NCBI RefSeq assembly: GCF_004521985.1
Contig: NZ_SBHZ01000011.1
Span: 124,001-188,000 of the forward strand
DNA length: 64,000 nt
Origin: Ectopseudomonas khazarica
GTDB lineage: Bacteria; Pseudomonadota; Gammaproteobacteria; Pseudomonadales; Pseudomonadaceae
Reading direction: 5' to 3'
Both the position numbers and the translations under genes were made by a program. Positions 17,231 through 26,329 of the stretch are shown here, piece after piece; position 1 is the first letter of the stretch; the number at the start of each line of letters is the position of its first letter. Below the pieces are notes generated by a model. That model searched no databases and was not told the origin of the DNA. It worked only from the letters and a program-made list of their open reading frames with translations.

Positions 17231-18571
17231 TCACAACTGGGTGGCGAAGCTCTCCACCGCCTTGACCACACGTTGTGCGGCATCCTGGATTTCCTCGATC
17301 ACCTGTCCGGCCTGGCTGGACAGTTCGAGGCCGCGTTCGGCCTGGGCCTTGCCGCGGTCGATGATCTCCACGGCGCGTTCGGCCAGTTGCTGGTTCTGCC
17401 CGACCACCGAGGTGATCTCCACGGTGGCGGCGCTGGTGCGCGAGGCCAGTTGCCGAACTTCGTCGGCCACCACGGCGAAACCACGCCCCTGGTCGCCCGC
17501 CCGCGCCGCCTCGATGGCCGCGTTCAGGGCCAGCAGGTTGGTCTGGTCGGCAATGCTGCTGATGTTCTTGACGATGGAGCCGATCAGCTGGGATTGCTTG
17601 TCCAGCGCCTCGATGCCCTGAACGGCCTCCTGCATGCGCTCGGCCAGGTCGTTCATCGCGTCGAGCATCTGCTGCACCACTTCGGCGCCATTGCGTGCGC
17701 TGCTGTCGGTGCCCTTGGAGGTCTCGAAGGCGATGCCGGCCGCCTGGGCCACGGCTTCCTCGCGCTGTACCTGGTCGGTGATCACCGTGGCGAACTTGAC
17801 CACCTTGTACAGCCGGTCGTGGGCGTCGGTAATGGGGTTGTAGGAGGCCTCCAGCCACACGTCACGCCCGTGACTGTCCAGGCGCTTGAAACGATCGACG
17901 ACGAAGTCGCCACGGCGCAGCTTGTCCCAGAACTGCGCGTACGCAGGCGAATTGACCTCGCTCGGATCACAGAAGATGCGGTGATGCTTGCCCTGGATCT
18001 GCTGCAGGCTGTAGCCCATGGCGTCGAGGAAGCGCTGGTTGGCCGTCAGGACTTCGCCGTCGAGGTTGAATTCGATCACCGCCGTGGAGCGCTGCAGGGC
18101 CTTGATCAGGTTCTCGTGCTCGCGCGAACTCTCGATGGTGCGGGTCAGGTCGCTGGCGTGGATGGAAAAGAAACGGATGCGCCCGGCACTGTCGCGCACC
18201 GGCTGCAGGATGGAGCGCAGCCAGGCTTCCTCGCCACTGCCGCGCAGCAGGCGGATGACCCCGGCGAGGTGCTCGCCACGTTCCAGCACCTGGCGCACAC
18301 GGTGGTGAAAGTCGAGATTGCGCACGTGTTCGGGAATCAGCTTCAGCAACTGCTCGCCGCGCAACCGATCCGCCGTGTAGCCCATTTCCTTGAGGAAGTT
18401 CTCGTTGGCACGTTCGATACGCCCCTGGGGGTCGAGGATCAGTACCAGCATCTCCTCTTCCAGGCTGGCGCGTACCTGTTCCACGGAAGAAAGGTCTTCA
18501 CGCAGTGCCTGCAACTCTTGCTTCAGTCGACCGTTGAACATGAGAGCCATCCCGCTGAACGTTGACGCCAT
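17231..18571 (-). CDS. Soluble PAS-PAS chemoreceptor, BdlA-like
   Basis: A 446-residue protein with no membrane segment or HAMP. An N-terminal coiled coil (about 13-38) is followed by two PAS domains (about 40-150 and 160-275; the second contains [14 protein letters not shown]-like and KHHRIFCDP segments) and a methyl-accepting signalling domain with the conserved hairpin [20 protein letters not shown]. The architecture equals that of P. aeruginosa BdlA, a PAS-PAS-MCP protein needed for biofilm dispersion. Signals through CheA/CheW are likely; the PAS ligand (haem, flavin) is unknown. Start at 18569-18571. Confidence 0.85.
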   Translation of the reverse strand: MASTFSGMALMFNGRLKQELQALREDLSSVEQVRASLEEEMLVLILDPQGRIERANENFLKEMGYTADRLRGEQLLKLIPEHVRNLDFHHRVRQVLERGEHLAGVIRLLRGSGEEAWLRSILQPVRDSAGRIRFFSIHASDLTRTIESSREHENLIKALQRSTAVIEFNLDGEVLTANQRFLDAMGYSLQQIQGKHHRIFCDPSEVNSPAYAQFWDKLRRGDFVVDRFKRLDSHGRDVWLEASYNPITDAHDRLYKVVKFATVITDQVQREEAVAQAAGIAFETSKGTDSSARNGAEVVQQMLDAMNDLAERMQEAVQGIEALDKQSQLIGSIVKNISSIADQTNLLALNAAIEAARAGDQGRGFAVVADEVRQLASRTSAATVEITSVVGQNQQLAERAVEIIDRGKAQAERGLELSSQAGQVIEEIQDAAQRVVKAVESFATQL

Positions 18572-18793
18572 TGTTTCGGCTGCGAATCACGGGAGTTTAG
18601 CCAGAGTTGCGCGGGTGTGAAGGCGAGTACGGGAATTGCCCTGTCCGTGGGCTGCAGGCCGCCGTTGGCGGGCGCCCGGCACGTTGCTCGGCCCTGGCGC
18701 GAACGGGGCGATATTTTCGTCGCTGCGACGGCTGCGGCGGCGACGCTTGGGATATGATGCGCGCCCCCGACATCCCGCTCCCTTCAGGTCATC

Positions 18794-19537
18794 ATGTCCG
18801 GCAATGCCCTCTACACCGACCTGTCGGGTTATTACGACCTGATGTGCGCGGATATCGATTACGCGGCGCAGAGTCATTGCGTGCAGCGCCTGCAGCAACT
18901 GTTCGGCAACGGTGGCCGGCGCCATCTCGACCTGGCCTGTGGCACCGGTCCGCACGTGCGCCATTTTCTCGATGCCGGCTACGCCAGCAGCGGCCTGGAC
19001 ATCAACCAGCCGATGCTCGACCGTGCGGCCCTGCGCTGCCCCGAGGCGCGCTTCGTCCAGCAGGACATGTGCACGTTCCAGGTCGACGAGCCGCAGGACC
19101 TGATCACCTGCTTTCTCTATTCCATCCACTACAGCGCCAGCCTCGCGCGTCTCGAAGCCTGCATCGCCAGCGTGCATGCGGCCCTGGCCGAGGGTGGGGT
19201 GTTCTGTTTCAACGCCGTGGACAAGCAGCGCATCGACAACGCATCGTTCGTTTCCCACAGCGTCTGCCAGGCCGATGGCCGGTTCCGCTTCAGCTCCGGC
19301 TGGCATTACCGCGGCGAAGGCGAACAGCAGCTGCTGCGCTTGCGCATCGAACGCCAGCTGGGCGAGCAGAGCGAGGTCTGGGACGACGAGCACCCCATGG
19401 TCGCGGTGAGCTTCGCCGAGCTGCAGGCCCTGCTGGCGCCGTACTTCGAGGTGCAGGTGCTGGAGCATGACTACCAGCGGCTGCTGCCCTGGGATGGCCA
19501 CGCCGGCAACGCGCTGTTCGCCTGCAGCAAGCGCTGA
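18794..19537 (+). CDS. Class I SAM-dependent methyltransferase
   Basis: A 247-residue Rossmann-fold methyltransferase. Motif I is LDLACGTGPHVRHFL (about 44-58), motif II GLDINQPML, and motif IV is found near DLITCFLYSIHY. The substrate is unknown; the fold is close to small-molecule rather than rRNA methyltransferases. The start at 18794 follows a weak site. It is divergent from the chemoreceptor gene and convergent with azoR. Confidence 0.82.
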   Translation: MSGNALYTDLSGYYDLMCADIDYAAQSHCVQRLQQLFGNGGRRHLDLACGTGPHVRHFLDAGYASSGLDINQPMLDRAALRCPEARFVQQDMCTFQVDEPQDLITCFLYSIHYSASLARLEACIASVHAALAEGGVFCFNAVDKQRIDNASFVSHSVCQADGRFRFSSGWHYRGEGEQQLLRLRIERQLGEQSEVWDDEHPMVAVSFAELQALLAPYFEVQVLEHDYQRLLPWDGHAGNALFACSKR

Positions 19538-19560
19538 AGGTCACTCGGCGGGCAGGGTGT

Positions 19561-20262
19561 TCAGGCCGGCTCTGCGGCGCGTTCGGCCTGCAGTGAATGC
19601 TGCAGCTCGCCCACCAGCGCGTCGACCTTGTCCAGCGCCTGCGCGACCGATGCGGCCAGCAGTTCACCGCCGAATTCCTGGCCCTCGATGGCGATCTGGT
19701 GCACGCGGGTGATGCCGATGAAACCCAGTGCGGTGACCAGGTTGGGCTCCAGGTGGTTCATGTGCGCCATCTCGCCGCCCGTATCGAAACCGATGCCGCC
19801 CCTGGCGGTGAGGATCACCAGATGGCGCGGCCGGTCGGCCAGCCTGGGGATGTAGGGGTCGAGCAGGTTGCTCTCGTCGATGTCCACGGTGCGGCCGGGG
19901 CGCACCACCTGGTCGATCCAGGCCTTGAGCGCTGCCGGCATGCCGAAGTTGTACAGCGGCGTGCCGATCACCAGCACGTCCGCGGCGATCAGCTCGTCGA
20001 CCAGGCGATCGCTTTCGGCCAGGGTGTCGCGCATCCAGGGCTCGCGCCTGGCCTCCGGGGTGAAGGAGGAGGCGATCCAGTCGTGGCTGATGATCGACGG
20101 CGGCGTCTGGCCGATGTCACGGTAGGTGATCGGGTCCTGCGGGCGGCGTGCACGCCACTGGCTGACGAAGCGCTGGCTGAGGTTACGGCTGTGCGAACCG
20201 TGCTCGTCCTTGCCGGCAAGGCCGGGGCGGGCACTGGCGTCGAGGTGCAGGATGGATGTCAT
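19561..20262 (-). CDS. azoR: FMN-dependent NADH-azoreductase
   Basis: A 233-residue flavodoxin-like protein of the AzoR family: LHLDASARPG, SHSRNLSQRFV, the ADVLVIGTPLYNFGMPAALKAWIDQVVRPGRT-type FMN/dimer segment (pieces at about 95-125), and ILTARGGIGF. It reduces azo dyes and quinones using NADH through a two-electron FMN cycle. The start at 20260-20262 has a GGAG site. It is divergent from a LysR gene, which is likely its regulator. The family is about 200 residues, so this member is slightly long. Confidence 0.88.
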   Translation of the reverse strand: MTSILHLDASARPGLAGKDEHGSHSRNLSQRFVSQWRARRPQDPITYRDIGQTPPSIISHDWIASSFTPEARREPWMRDTLAESDRLVDELIAADVLVIGTPLYNFGMPAALKAWIDQVVRPGRTVDIDESNLLDPYIPRLADRPRHLVILTARGGIGFDTGGEMAHMNHLEPNLVTALGFIGITRVHQIAIEGQEFGGELLAASVAQALDKVDALVGELQHSLQAERAAEPA

Positions 20263-20381
20263 GTCGAGTCTCCTGATCGAATTTGAATTCATCTGTGATT
20301 AACCGCAGACTCAGGCTAATTTCAGCCCTGGTTGGCGACAAACGATCATTGTTTTGCGCTACGGATGAGGAAAATTCAGCC

Positions 20382-21281
20382 ATGAGTCGACGCCGACTGC
20401 CTTCGCTCTCTGCCCTGCGAGCGTTCGAGGCCGCTGCCCGTCACGAGAGCGCCAAGCAGGCGGCCGAAGAGCTGTCCGTCACCGCGACGGCGATCAGCCA
20501 CCAGATTCGGGCGCTGGAGGAGACCCTTGGCGTCGCCCTGTTCCTGCGCAAGCCGCGCCAGCTGGAGCTGACGGCCGCCGGACGGGAGCTGCAGCAGGTG
20601 CTGGAAAGCGCCTTCGACAGCATCGGCGCCGCAGTCGAGCGGCTCAGCGCCGTGCCGAGCCGCCAGGCCATCACCCTCAGCACCACGCCCGCTGTGGCGG
20701 TGCGCTGGCTGCTGTCCTGGGTGTGCATGCTGCGCGACGCCCACCCGGACATCGACCTGCGCATCCATGCATCGCATGAGCCGGTGGCGCTGGACGGCGT
20801 CACGGCGGATATCGCCATTCGCTATGGCGACGGGCGCTGGCCGGGGCTGGTGGCCGAGAAGCTGTTCGACAACACCTTCGTCCCGGCCTGCAGCCCCTTG
20901 CTCAACCTGCACGATGCCGCCGAGCTGCCGCGGCATTCGCTGATCCACTTTCGTAACCAGCTGGCGGTGTCATCGCCCGTCGACTGGGTGGTGTGGCAGA
21001 AGCAGGCGCAGGTTCCCGGCCTGGATGTCAGCGCCGGGCTGGTCTTCTCCGACGAGACTCACGCCGTCTCCGCTGCCGTCGGCGCCCAGGGCGTGGCGCT
21101 GATGAGCCGGCAACTGATCGAGGACGAGCTGCGCGAAGGGCGCCTGGTGCAGCCCTTCGGCCCGGTGCTGGAGGGCAAGCCGTTCTTTCTGGTCTACCCG
21201 GAAAGCCGCCGCCACGACCCGGCCATCCTCGCGGTGCGGGACTGGATCATGGCGGTGCCGGGCGGGTTGTGTTCGCTGTAG
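20382..21281 (+). CDS. LysR-family transcriptional regulator (GcvA-like)
   Basis: A 299-residue regulator: winged HTH at 1-65 (LSALRAFEAAARHESAKQAA, TATAISHQIRALEE), then a type-2 periplasmic-binding-like sensor (about 90-295) with DGVTADIAIRYGDG. The start at 20382 (MSRRRLPSL) was chosen because the DNA-binding helix begins normally; the frame to 20283 has no ribosome site. Divergent from azoR across 119 bp, so azoR is its probable target, but no clear T-N11-A site can be singled out. Confidence 0.88.
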   Translation: MSRRRLPSLSALRAFEAAARHESAKQAAEELSVTATAISHQIRALEETLGVALFLRKPRQLELTAAGRELQQVLESAFDSIGAAVERLSAVPSRQAITLSTTPAVAVRWLLSWVCMLRDAHPDIDLRIHASHEPVALDGVTADIAIRYGDGRWPGLVAEKLFDNTFVPACSPLLNLHDAAELPRHSLIHFRNQLAVSSPVDWVVWQKQAQVPGLDVSAGLVFSDETHAVSAAVGAQGVALMSRQLIEDELREGRLVQPFGPVLEGKPFFLVYPESRRHDPAILAVRDWIMAVPGGLCSL

Positions 21282-21291
21282 CGACGGCGCT

Positions 21292-22149
21292 TCAGGCCGG
21301 CAGTGGCGGGCGGGTGCGCAAGGTCAAGCCGGCATGCAGCAGCAGCGTGACGAGCACCAGCGCGCCGCCGTAGAGCGTCGCGCTGGCTGGCGTTTCCTGC
21401 AGGAAGTACCAGACCCACAGCGTGCCCAGCACGCTTTCCAGCAGATAGAACAGCGCCACCTCGGCGGAAGGCAGATAGCGTGTCGCGTTGTTGATCAGCA
21501 GCGTGGCCAGCGGCATCTGCAGCAGTCCCATCAGCGCCAGTGCCCAGTAGCTCGGGGCTTCCAGGTCGAAGGGCCTGGCGTTGGGCCAGGCGATCAGCGC
21601 GGCCAGCAGCCCGCCGAGGGCGATCAGCGGCATGCGCTCCAGCGCCGGGTAGCGGCGCAGCAGCGTCAGGTTGGCGCCCACGGCCGCCGATGACAGCAGG
21701 GCATAGCCATTGCCGGCCAGGTCGCTGGTGCTGAAGGCGCCGGCAAATACCAGGACGATCCCCAGTGCCGCCACGCCGATCGCCAGCCAGGTGCGCAGCG
21801 CCACCCGTTCTCCCAGAAAGCAACGGCTGAGCAGCGCCGCGAACAGGGGCGCGGTGCAGAGGATGACCACCACGTTGGCGACCTGGGTGTGGACGATCGC
21901 CAGGACGAAGAAGATCGAGGTCAACGCCAGCAGCAGGGCCGAGCCGGCGCTCGCCAGTGGTTGCGCCAGCACGCTGCTGCGCTTTCTGGCCGACAGCGAG
22001 AACACCCCCAGCGCCAGGCACATCAGCAGCCCGCGCCAGAACGCGATGCTCCAGCCATCGGCCTGGGCCAGGCGCACCAGCAGGCCATCGAAACTGAGCA
22101 GGGCGATGCCGCTGGTGACGAGCAGCAGGCCGCGTGCTGAATCCTTCAT
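21292..22149 (-). CDS. EamA-family drug/metabolite transporter
   Basis: A 285-residue inner-membrane protein with ten predicted helices in two EamA repeats (about 5-140 and 150-280). Motifs include GWSIAFWRGLLMC, and the second repeat ending in SVLGTLWVWYFLQETP. Members export amino acids, metabolites or drugs; the substrate here is unknown. Start at 22147-22149. It follows, on the same strand, the WYL regulator (194 bp apart) and is convergent with the LysR gene. Confidence 0.88.
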   Translation of the reverse strand: MKDSARGLLLVTSGIALLSFDGLLVRLAQADGWSIAFWRGLLMCLALGVFSLSARKRSSVLAQPLASAGSALLLALTSIFFVLAIVHTQVANVVVILCTAPLFAALLSRCFLGERVALRTWLAIGVAALGIVLVFAGAFSTSDLAGNGYALLSSAAVGANLTLLRRYPALERMPLIALGGLLAALIAWPNARPFDLEAPSYWALALMGLLQMPLATLLINNATRYLPSAEVALFYLLESVLGTLWVWYFLQETPASATLYGGALVLVTLLLHAGLTLRTRPPLPA

Positions 22150-22343
22150 CCGTGTGTCCTCGACGTGTCGCTGGCGGGCATTCCGTTCTTGCCTGGCGCG
22201 GCCTCGATGAGGTGCACGCCAGACGCTGCGCCGATGATGGCCTCGGTGCGCCGTCAGGACCTGTCCAGAAGCGTCTCGGGTGCTGCGTTTAGCGACCTGG
22301 CGGCAGCAACAGAGACGGACATTCGTCCATGCTGCCCGCTCGG

Positions 22344-23051
22344 CTACTGCGTGGGCTGGACGACGATGCCGCGCTGGCGGTTGTACGCCTGCCACTGCGC
22401 CAGCAACCAGCCGCCCTGACCGCTGAAGCGCTCGCTCGAACGTGTGCAGGCGCTGATCCGCTCCAGGCGGAAGTGCCGGAAGTCGTTGCGCAGCTCGCAC
22501 CAGGCGGCGAGCATCTGAAAACCGTCGAAATAGCCCAGGGCAATCGGCCGCAAGGTGCGTCGGCTCAGCGTGCCCGCTTCGTCCGTGTAGTCGATCAGCA
22601 CCTTGCATTCATCGCCAATGGCCTCACGCAGGGCGCGTGCCGTGGCGCCGTCATCGCTCGTGGAAGGGGCGGGCCCGGCAAACAGCGGGGTCTTCTCCAG
22701 CTGTGCCTGTGCCTCGGCTCCAAGCACCGCACGCAGCTTGCCCTGCACGTTCTGCGCCGCCTGGCGCAGCGCCGGGTCCGTCCGGCGCTCGACCCAGCGC
22801 AGGCCGAGCAGCAACGCCGCCAGCTCTTCCTGAGTGAACATCAGCGTTGGCAGCAGATAACCCGGCTTCAGCAGGTAGCCGATGCCCGGCTCGCCGTGAA
22901 TATCGGCGCCCTGGCCCTGCAGGGTGGCGATGTCCCGGTACAGCGTGCGCAGGCTAACGCCCAGCTCACCGGCGAGCGTCTGGCCGCTGACGGGCAGGCG
23001 GTGGCTGCGCAGGATCTGCAGGAGCTTCAACAATCGTTCGGTGCGTGTCAT
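22344..23051 (-). CDS. YafY-type HTH/WYL transcriptional regulator
   Basis: A 235-residue regulator. Residues 1-60 form a DeoR-like winged HTH (RLLKLLQILRSHRLPVSGQ, SLRTLYRDIATL), and residues 130-225 a WYL-type ligand-binding domain (LIDYTDEAGTLSRRTLRPIAL). The start at 23049-23051 fits the family N-terminus. A 17-bp palindrome lies directly before it and before the divergent VOC-domain gene, which is probably both its autoregulation site and its main target. The ligand is unknown. Confidence 0.88.
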   Translation of the reverse strand: MTRTERLLKLLQILRSHRLPVSGQTLAGELGVSLRTLYRDIATLQGQGADIHGEPGIGYLLKPGYLLPTLMFTQEELAALLLGLRWVERRTDPALRQAAQNVQGKLRAVLGAEAQAQLEKTPLFAGPAPSTSDDGATARALREAIGDECKVLIDYTDEAGTLSRRTLRPIALGYFDGFQMLAAWCELRNDFRHFRLERISACTRSSERFSGQGGWLLAQWQAYNRQRGIVVQPTQ

Positions 23052-23060
23052 CGCGCCATG

Positions 23061-23077
23061 CTGACAGGAACTGTCAG
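23061..23077. promoter_or_regulatory. Operator of the WYL regulator
   Basis: CTGACAG (23061-23067) and CTGTCAG (23071-23077) form a perfect inverted repeat around GAA in the 69-bp gap between the WYL regulator and the VOC gene. Its position and symmetry make it the natural binding site for repression of both genes. Confidence 0.65.
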
Positions 23078-23120
23078 TAGGGTCGACTAACGTGACCCTC
23101 CCATTGTCAGGAGGTCCACC

Positions 23121-23492
23121 ATGAACCGTCCCAATCTGCTTGTCCTCTACGTTGCCGACCCACTGCGCAGCAGCGCCTTCTACCGGCAACTGCTGCAACA
23201 GGCGCCCAGCAGCGAGTTTCCCAGTTACGTGTCCTTCGCGCTGAACGACCAGCTGCACCTGGGGCTGTGGTCGGAGCAGGCGGACAATTTCCAGTCATCC
23301 GGCAGCGGCCATCGCAGCGAGTTCGGCTACCTGGTCGAGCGGGAGGCGGATGTCGAAATGCTCTACGCGCGCTGGCGGGCGCTGGGCGTGGAGATCGAGC
23401 AGCCATTGGCCCGTGCGGTGTTCGGGCCGACCTTCGTCGCGCTCGACCCGGACGGCCACCGGCTGCGCGTGTGCATGCGCGATGCCAGCTGA
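23121..23492 (+). CDS. VOC (glyoxalase/bleomycin resistance) domain protein
   Basis: A 123-residue protein of the vicinal oxygen chelate fold: VLYVADPLRSSAFYRQLLQ opening beta-alpha-beta unit, DQLHLGLWSEQ, and closing PTFVALDPDGHRLRVC. The His/Glu metal ligands are partly present. Such single-domain members dimerise and act as isomerases, dioxygenases or antibiotic binders. An ideal GGAGG site precedes the ATG. It is divergent from the WYL regulator, which probably controls it. Confidence 0.85.
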   Translation: MNRPNLLVLYVADPLRSSAFYRQLLQQAPSSEFPSYVSFALNDQLHLGLWSEQADNFQSSGSGHRSEFGYLVEREADVEMLYARWRALGVEIEQPLARAVFGPTFVALDPDGHRLRVCMRDAS

Positions 23493-23553
23493 GCGCCGCT
23501 GTCGATGGCGCTCGGCGCCTGATGCAGCCCCACGCCCGGCGTGGGGCATCGCC

Positions 23554-24249
23554 TCAATGCAGCGCGCGTGAAGGCAGGCGCTCGTCGACCAGTCGTTGCG
23601 CTTGCAGGGCAAGGCTGTCGAGGTGCGCATCGCGTTGTTTTTCCGCCTGCTGCATGGCGCGCTGGCCGTGCTGCTTGAGCAGGTAGGCGTGAATCTGCCT
23701 GACCTCCGTGGAGGCGAACACCGGCCCCAGGTCCGCGACCGCGACCATGCCGCCGGAGCGGTAGTCGCGGCTGTTCATCAGCACCTGTGCGCCCTGGGCG
23801 GCCAGCACCTGGAGGCCCAGGGTTTCGAACAGCGGCACCTTGTCCGCCACGCAGGCCAGCTCCAGGTGCGGACGGTGCGCCAGCACACGCTGCAGCAGCG
23901 CCCGGCCGATACCCTGGCGACGGTACTCGGTCTGCACCGCCAGATAGGCGAGGGTGCAGGCGGCAGCATCATCGGGGCTGGGCAGGTACAGGGCAAAACC
24001 CAGCACGCGGGCCGGGTCTTCATCGTCCAGCGCCAGCAGCAACTGCACCGGGCCTTCGGCCTCGCCGTTCATGGTCTGCAGGTGCAGGTGCACCTCGTAG
24101 CCGATCACGTACTGGTACAGCTGATACAGCGGGTTGCTCGGCAGCAGCGGCACCGCGCTGACATCGCCGAAGCAGTCCACCACCATCTGCAGCACCTGGC
24201 TCTTCAGGGACTCGGGCGGCGGGCTGCTGAGGTGGGAGAGGGTGAACAT
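23554..24249 (-). CDS. GNAT-family N-acetyltransferase
   Basis: A 231-residue protein. Residues about 55-165 form a GNAT acetyl-CoA-binding domain: VLGFALYLP, LAYLAVQTEYRRQGIGRALLQ with the Q-x-x-G-x-G/A pyrophosphate loop (RRQGIGRAL), and ETLGLQVLA. A helical C-terminal extension (about 180-231) rich in Gln and basic residues is unusual and could be an interaction arm. The acceptor substrate is unknown. Start at 24247-24249. Confidence 0.82.
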   Translation of the reverse strand: MFTLSHLSSPPPESLKSQVLQMVVDCFGDVSAVPLLPSNPLYQLYQYVIGYEVHLHLQTMNGEAEGPVQLLLALDDEDPARVLGFALYLPSPDDAAACTLAYLAVQTEYRRQGIGRALLQRVLAHRPHLELACVADKVPLFETLGLQVLAAQGAQVLMNSRDYRSGGMVAVADLGPVFASTEVRQIHAYLLKQHGQRAMQQAEKQRDAHLDSLALQAQRLVDERLPSRALH

Positions 24250-24313
24250 CGGCGCGGGGCTCCACTGGGTAATGGCGTGGGTTGGGGATTGTAACCCGCA
24301 GGCAGCATCAGCT

Positions 24314-24667
24314 TTACGCTTGTTCAACTTCGCGCAGAAACCCCTGCAGAATCTGCCTGCTCTGCGCAAGCTCCAGCGCTTTCTGGTCGGCTATGCGCAG
24401 CTGCTCGCGCAGGACGTCGCGCAGTTCATCGCAGGGCTCGAAGGCGAGGCCTTCGCCTCGCACGCATGGCAGAAACTTCAGGATGGTCGCCAGGGTCATG
24501 CCGGCCGCACCCAGCAGCCTGATGCGCTCGACGGTGCGCAACTCCGCCATGGCGTAGTCGCGATAGCCGCTGGCCGTGCGATCCGGTTTCAGCAGCCCTT
24601 CGGCTTCGTAGTAACGGAGCATGCGGATGCTGACTCCGGAGCGCCTGGAAAGCTCACCTATTCTCAT
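24314..24667 (-). CDS. MerR-family transcriptional regulator
   Basis: A 117-residue regulator: MRIGELSRRSGVSIRMLRYY with EAEGLLKPDR completes the winged HTH, followed by an effector region with two Cys (PCVRG and PCDEL, about residues 68 and 79) and a dimer helix. The two Cys might bind metal or sense oxidants. It is divergent from the class IV aminotransferase gene across a MerR-type promoter with a perfect dyad, so that gene is the likely target. Confidence 0.85.
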   Translation of the reverse strand: MRIGELSRRSGVSIRMLRYYEAEGLLKPDRTASGYRDYAMAELRTVERIRLLGAAGMTLATILKFLPCVRGEGLAFEPCDELRDVLREQLRIADQKALELAQSRQILQGFLREVEQA

Positions 24668-24679
24668 CGTTCTTGCGCC

Positions 24680-24716
24680 TTGACCCTGACAGTGCTGTCA
24701 GGGCTGATGATAGAAG
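24680..24716 (+). promoter_or_regulatory. MerR-type promoter with perfect operator dyad
   Basis: CCCTGACAG (24684-24692) and CTGTCAGGG (24695-24703) form a 9-bp perfect inverted repeat with TG between. It overlaps a -35 TTGACC (24680-24685), and a -10-like GATGAT follows after a 20-bp spacer, the long spacing typical of promoters activated by MerR twisting. It reads into the aminotransferase gene. Confidence 0.65.
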
Positions 24717-24750
24717 CTCGATCAATCGAGCACCATCAGGAGCACGTTCC

Positions 24751-25566
24751 ATGGCGACCCTGTCCACTTCCTACCCATCGTTCATCGATGGTCAGCCTGT
24801 CTCTGTCTCGCGGCTCAGCCCTCTGGCTTTCGCAGGTTTCGCGCATTTCACGGCCATGCAGGTCAGAAACGGCAGCGTCAGGGGGCTCGATCTCCATCTC
24901 AAGCGCCTGCATGACGCCTCTCTGCAGCTCTTTGGCCGGGCACCTGCCGAGGCGTTGATACGCTCGTACATTCGCACCGCGATCGAGCTGGGCGGCAGTG
25001 ATCAGTCGCTGACCGTCACCGTTTTCTCGCCTAATGGAGAGTTCACCTCTGCGAGCATGGATGTCGAGCCGGCCGTCTTCGTGCGAACGGCGCCGCCATC
25101 CTCCGGGCCCGAGGGACCGTTGCGCCTGAGCGCCATCGAGCACCAGAGGCCCCTGGCTGCAGTCAAGCATGTCGGTGAGGTCGGCAAGACCTACTTTCTG
25201 CATCAGGCCATACGCGAGGGCTTTGACGATGCAGCCTTCATCGACGGGCATGGCCATCTGAGCGAGGCCACGATCTGGAATCTGGTGTTCTGGGACGGCG
25301 ACGCAGTGGTCTGGCCCAGGGCCGAGATGCTGCAGGGCAGTATGATGGGCGTCGTTCAGCGTCAGCTTGATGCGCTCGGAATAGCGCAGCGCCAGGAGTT
25401 CATCAGCCTTGAGCGGTTGCAGGATTTCCGCGCGGCGGCCGTGATGAACTCATGGACACCGGGAATTGCCGTTAGCGCCATCGGCGCACATGCATTCGCA
25501 GTGGCACGGCCCTTCATGGCGTTGTTGCACGAGGCGTATGAGGCCGAACCTGGCGTGCTTCCCTGA
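24751..25566 (+). CDS. Class IV aminotransferase-like protein
   Basis: A 271-residue PLP fold-type IV protein. The motif AAVKHVGEVGKTYFLHQA carries the likely PLP-binding Lys, and GHLSEATIWNLVFWDGD the conserved Glu and Asn of branched-chain aminotransferase and aminodeoxychorismate lyase relatives. The N-terminal half is also typical (LDLHLKRLHDASLQLFG). The substrate is unknown. The start at 24751 has an AGGAG site; the frame is open 78 bp further upstream into the promoter dyad. Probably induced by the divergent MerR protein. Confidence 0.82.
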   Translation: MATLSTSYPSFIDGQPVSVSRLSPLAFAGFAHFTAMQVRNGSVRGLDLHLKRLHDASLQLFGRAPAEALIRSYIRTAIELGGSDQSLTVTVFSPNGEFTSASMDVEPAVFVRTAPPSSGPEGPLRLSAIEHQRPLAAVKHVGEVGKTYFLHQAIREGFDDAAFIDGHGHLSEATIWNLVFWDGDAVVWPRAEMLQGSMMGVVQRQLDALGIAQRQEFISLERLQDFRAAAVMNSWTPGIAVSAIGAHAFAVARPFMALLHEAYEAEPGVLP

Positions 25567-25653
25567 GCAGGGAGGGAGCCATGCAGGCGGATTCGGTCGA
25601 TGGGCTGCGGCAATCGTCCCCGGCTACGGCCGCTCACGTGGCGGTGAGCGGCG

Positions 25654-26049
25654 TTACTCGGCGATCTGCAGCCTGTAGGTGCGCTCGGCGCGTCGGCCGG
25701 CGCACTGCGTGCCATAGGTGAGGGCGACGAGATGAACCTCGTAGCTGCCCGGGCGGGTCGGCGTGCCGCTGATCCAGCCATGGTCGTCACGCTCCTGGTG
25801 CTCGATTCGCAGGCCCGGCGGCAGGGGCTGCGAATCGTTCACGTAGATGCCAAGCACCGGCGCCGGAGCGTCGCTGACCGCGAGCCTGACGCTGTAGGCC
25901 TCGCCCATTCGACCTGCCGGCAGGCTTTCAGGGTGCAACACCGGCCTGGCATTCAGCGCACAGCCCATGCTCATGGCGCCTTGCAGCAGCGTTTCGCAGC
26001 CTGTGAGCAGCAGCGGGATGGATGCAATCAGCAATGACTTTCGCAGCAT
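25654..26049 (-). CDS. Lipoprotein, paralogue of the PAAR-linked lipoprotein
   Basis: A 131-residue lipoprotein: MLRKSLLIASIPLLLTGC gives a lipobox LTGC (Cys18). The mature domain resembles a small Ig-like (putative-Ig) fold: PAPVLGIYVNDSQPLPPGL, EHQERDDHGWISGTPT, GSYEVHL and a Cys in YGTQCAG. It has the same length as the lipoprotein at 28130-28525 and is about 60% identical by eye. Unlike that gene it has no toxin-like gene directly upstream, so it may be an orphan immunity paralogue or simply a duplicated lipoprotein. Monocistronic. Confidence 0.75.
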   Translation of the reverse strand: MLRKSLLIASIPLLLTGCETLLQGAMSMGCALNARPVLHPESLPAGRMGEAYSVRLAVSDAPAPVLGIYVNDSQPLPPGLRIEHQERDDHGWISGTPTRPGSYEVHLVALTYGTQCAGRRAERTYRLQIAE

Positions 26050-26329
26050 GGGAGTCCTTTCAGCCAGATTCGGCGAGTCGCTACTGCGGCTCGAGCAGAT
26101 GGACGGCAACACTGCCGAAGGGGGCTGCTCATTCCCTCCTGTATCGTCGGCGCGCTGGCCGGCGACCCCTGCAACTTGCCTGGGGTGTGGCTGCCTGCCG
26201 CTACGACATCGAGCCGTCGAGGCGCGAGCATAAGTCGAAAGCGCCTGGGTGAACATGAATCCGTTTCCTTTGCGGGCAGGCCGCTCGGGTAAAATCGCGG
26301 CGCACCGACCCCGTCTGCAGAAGAGCCTT

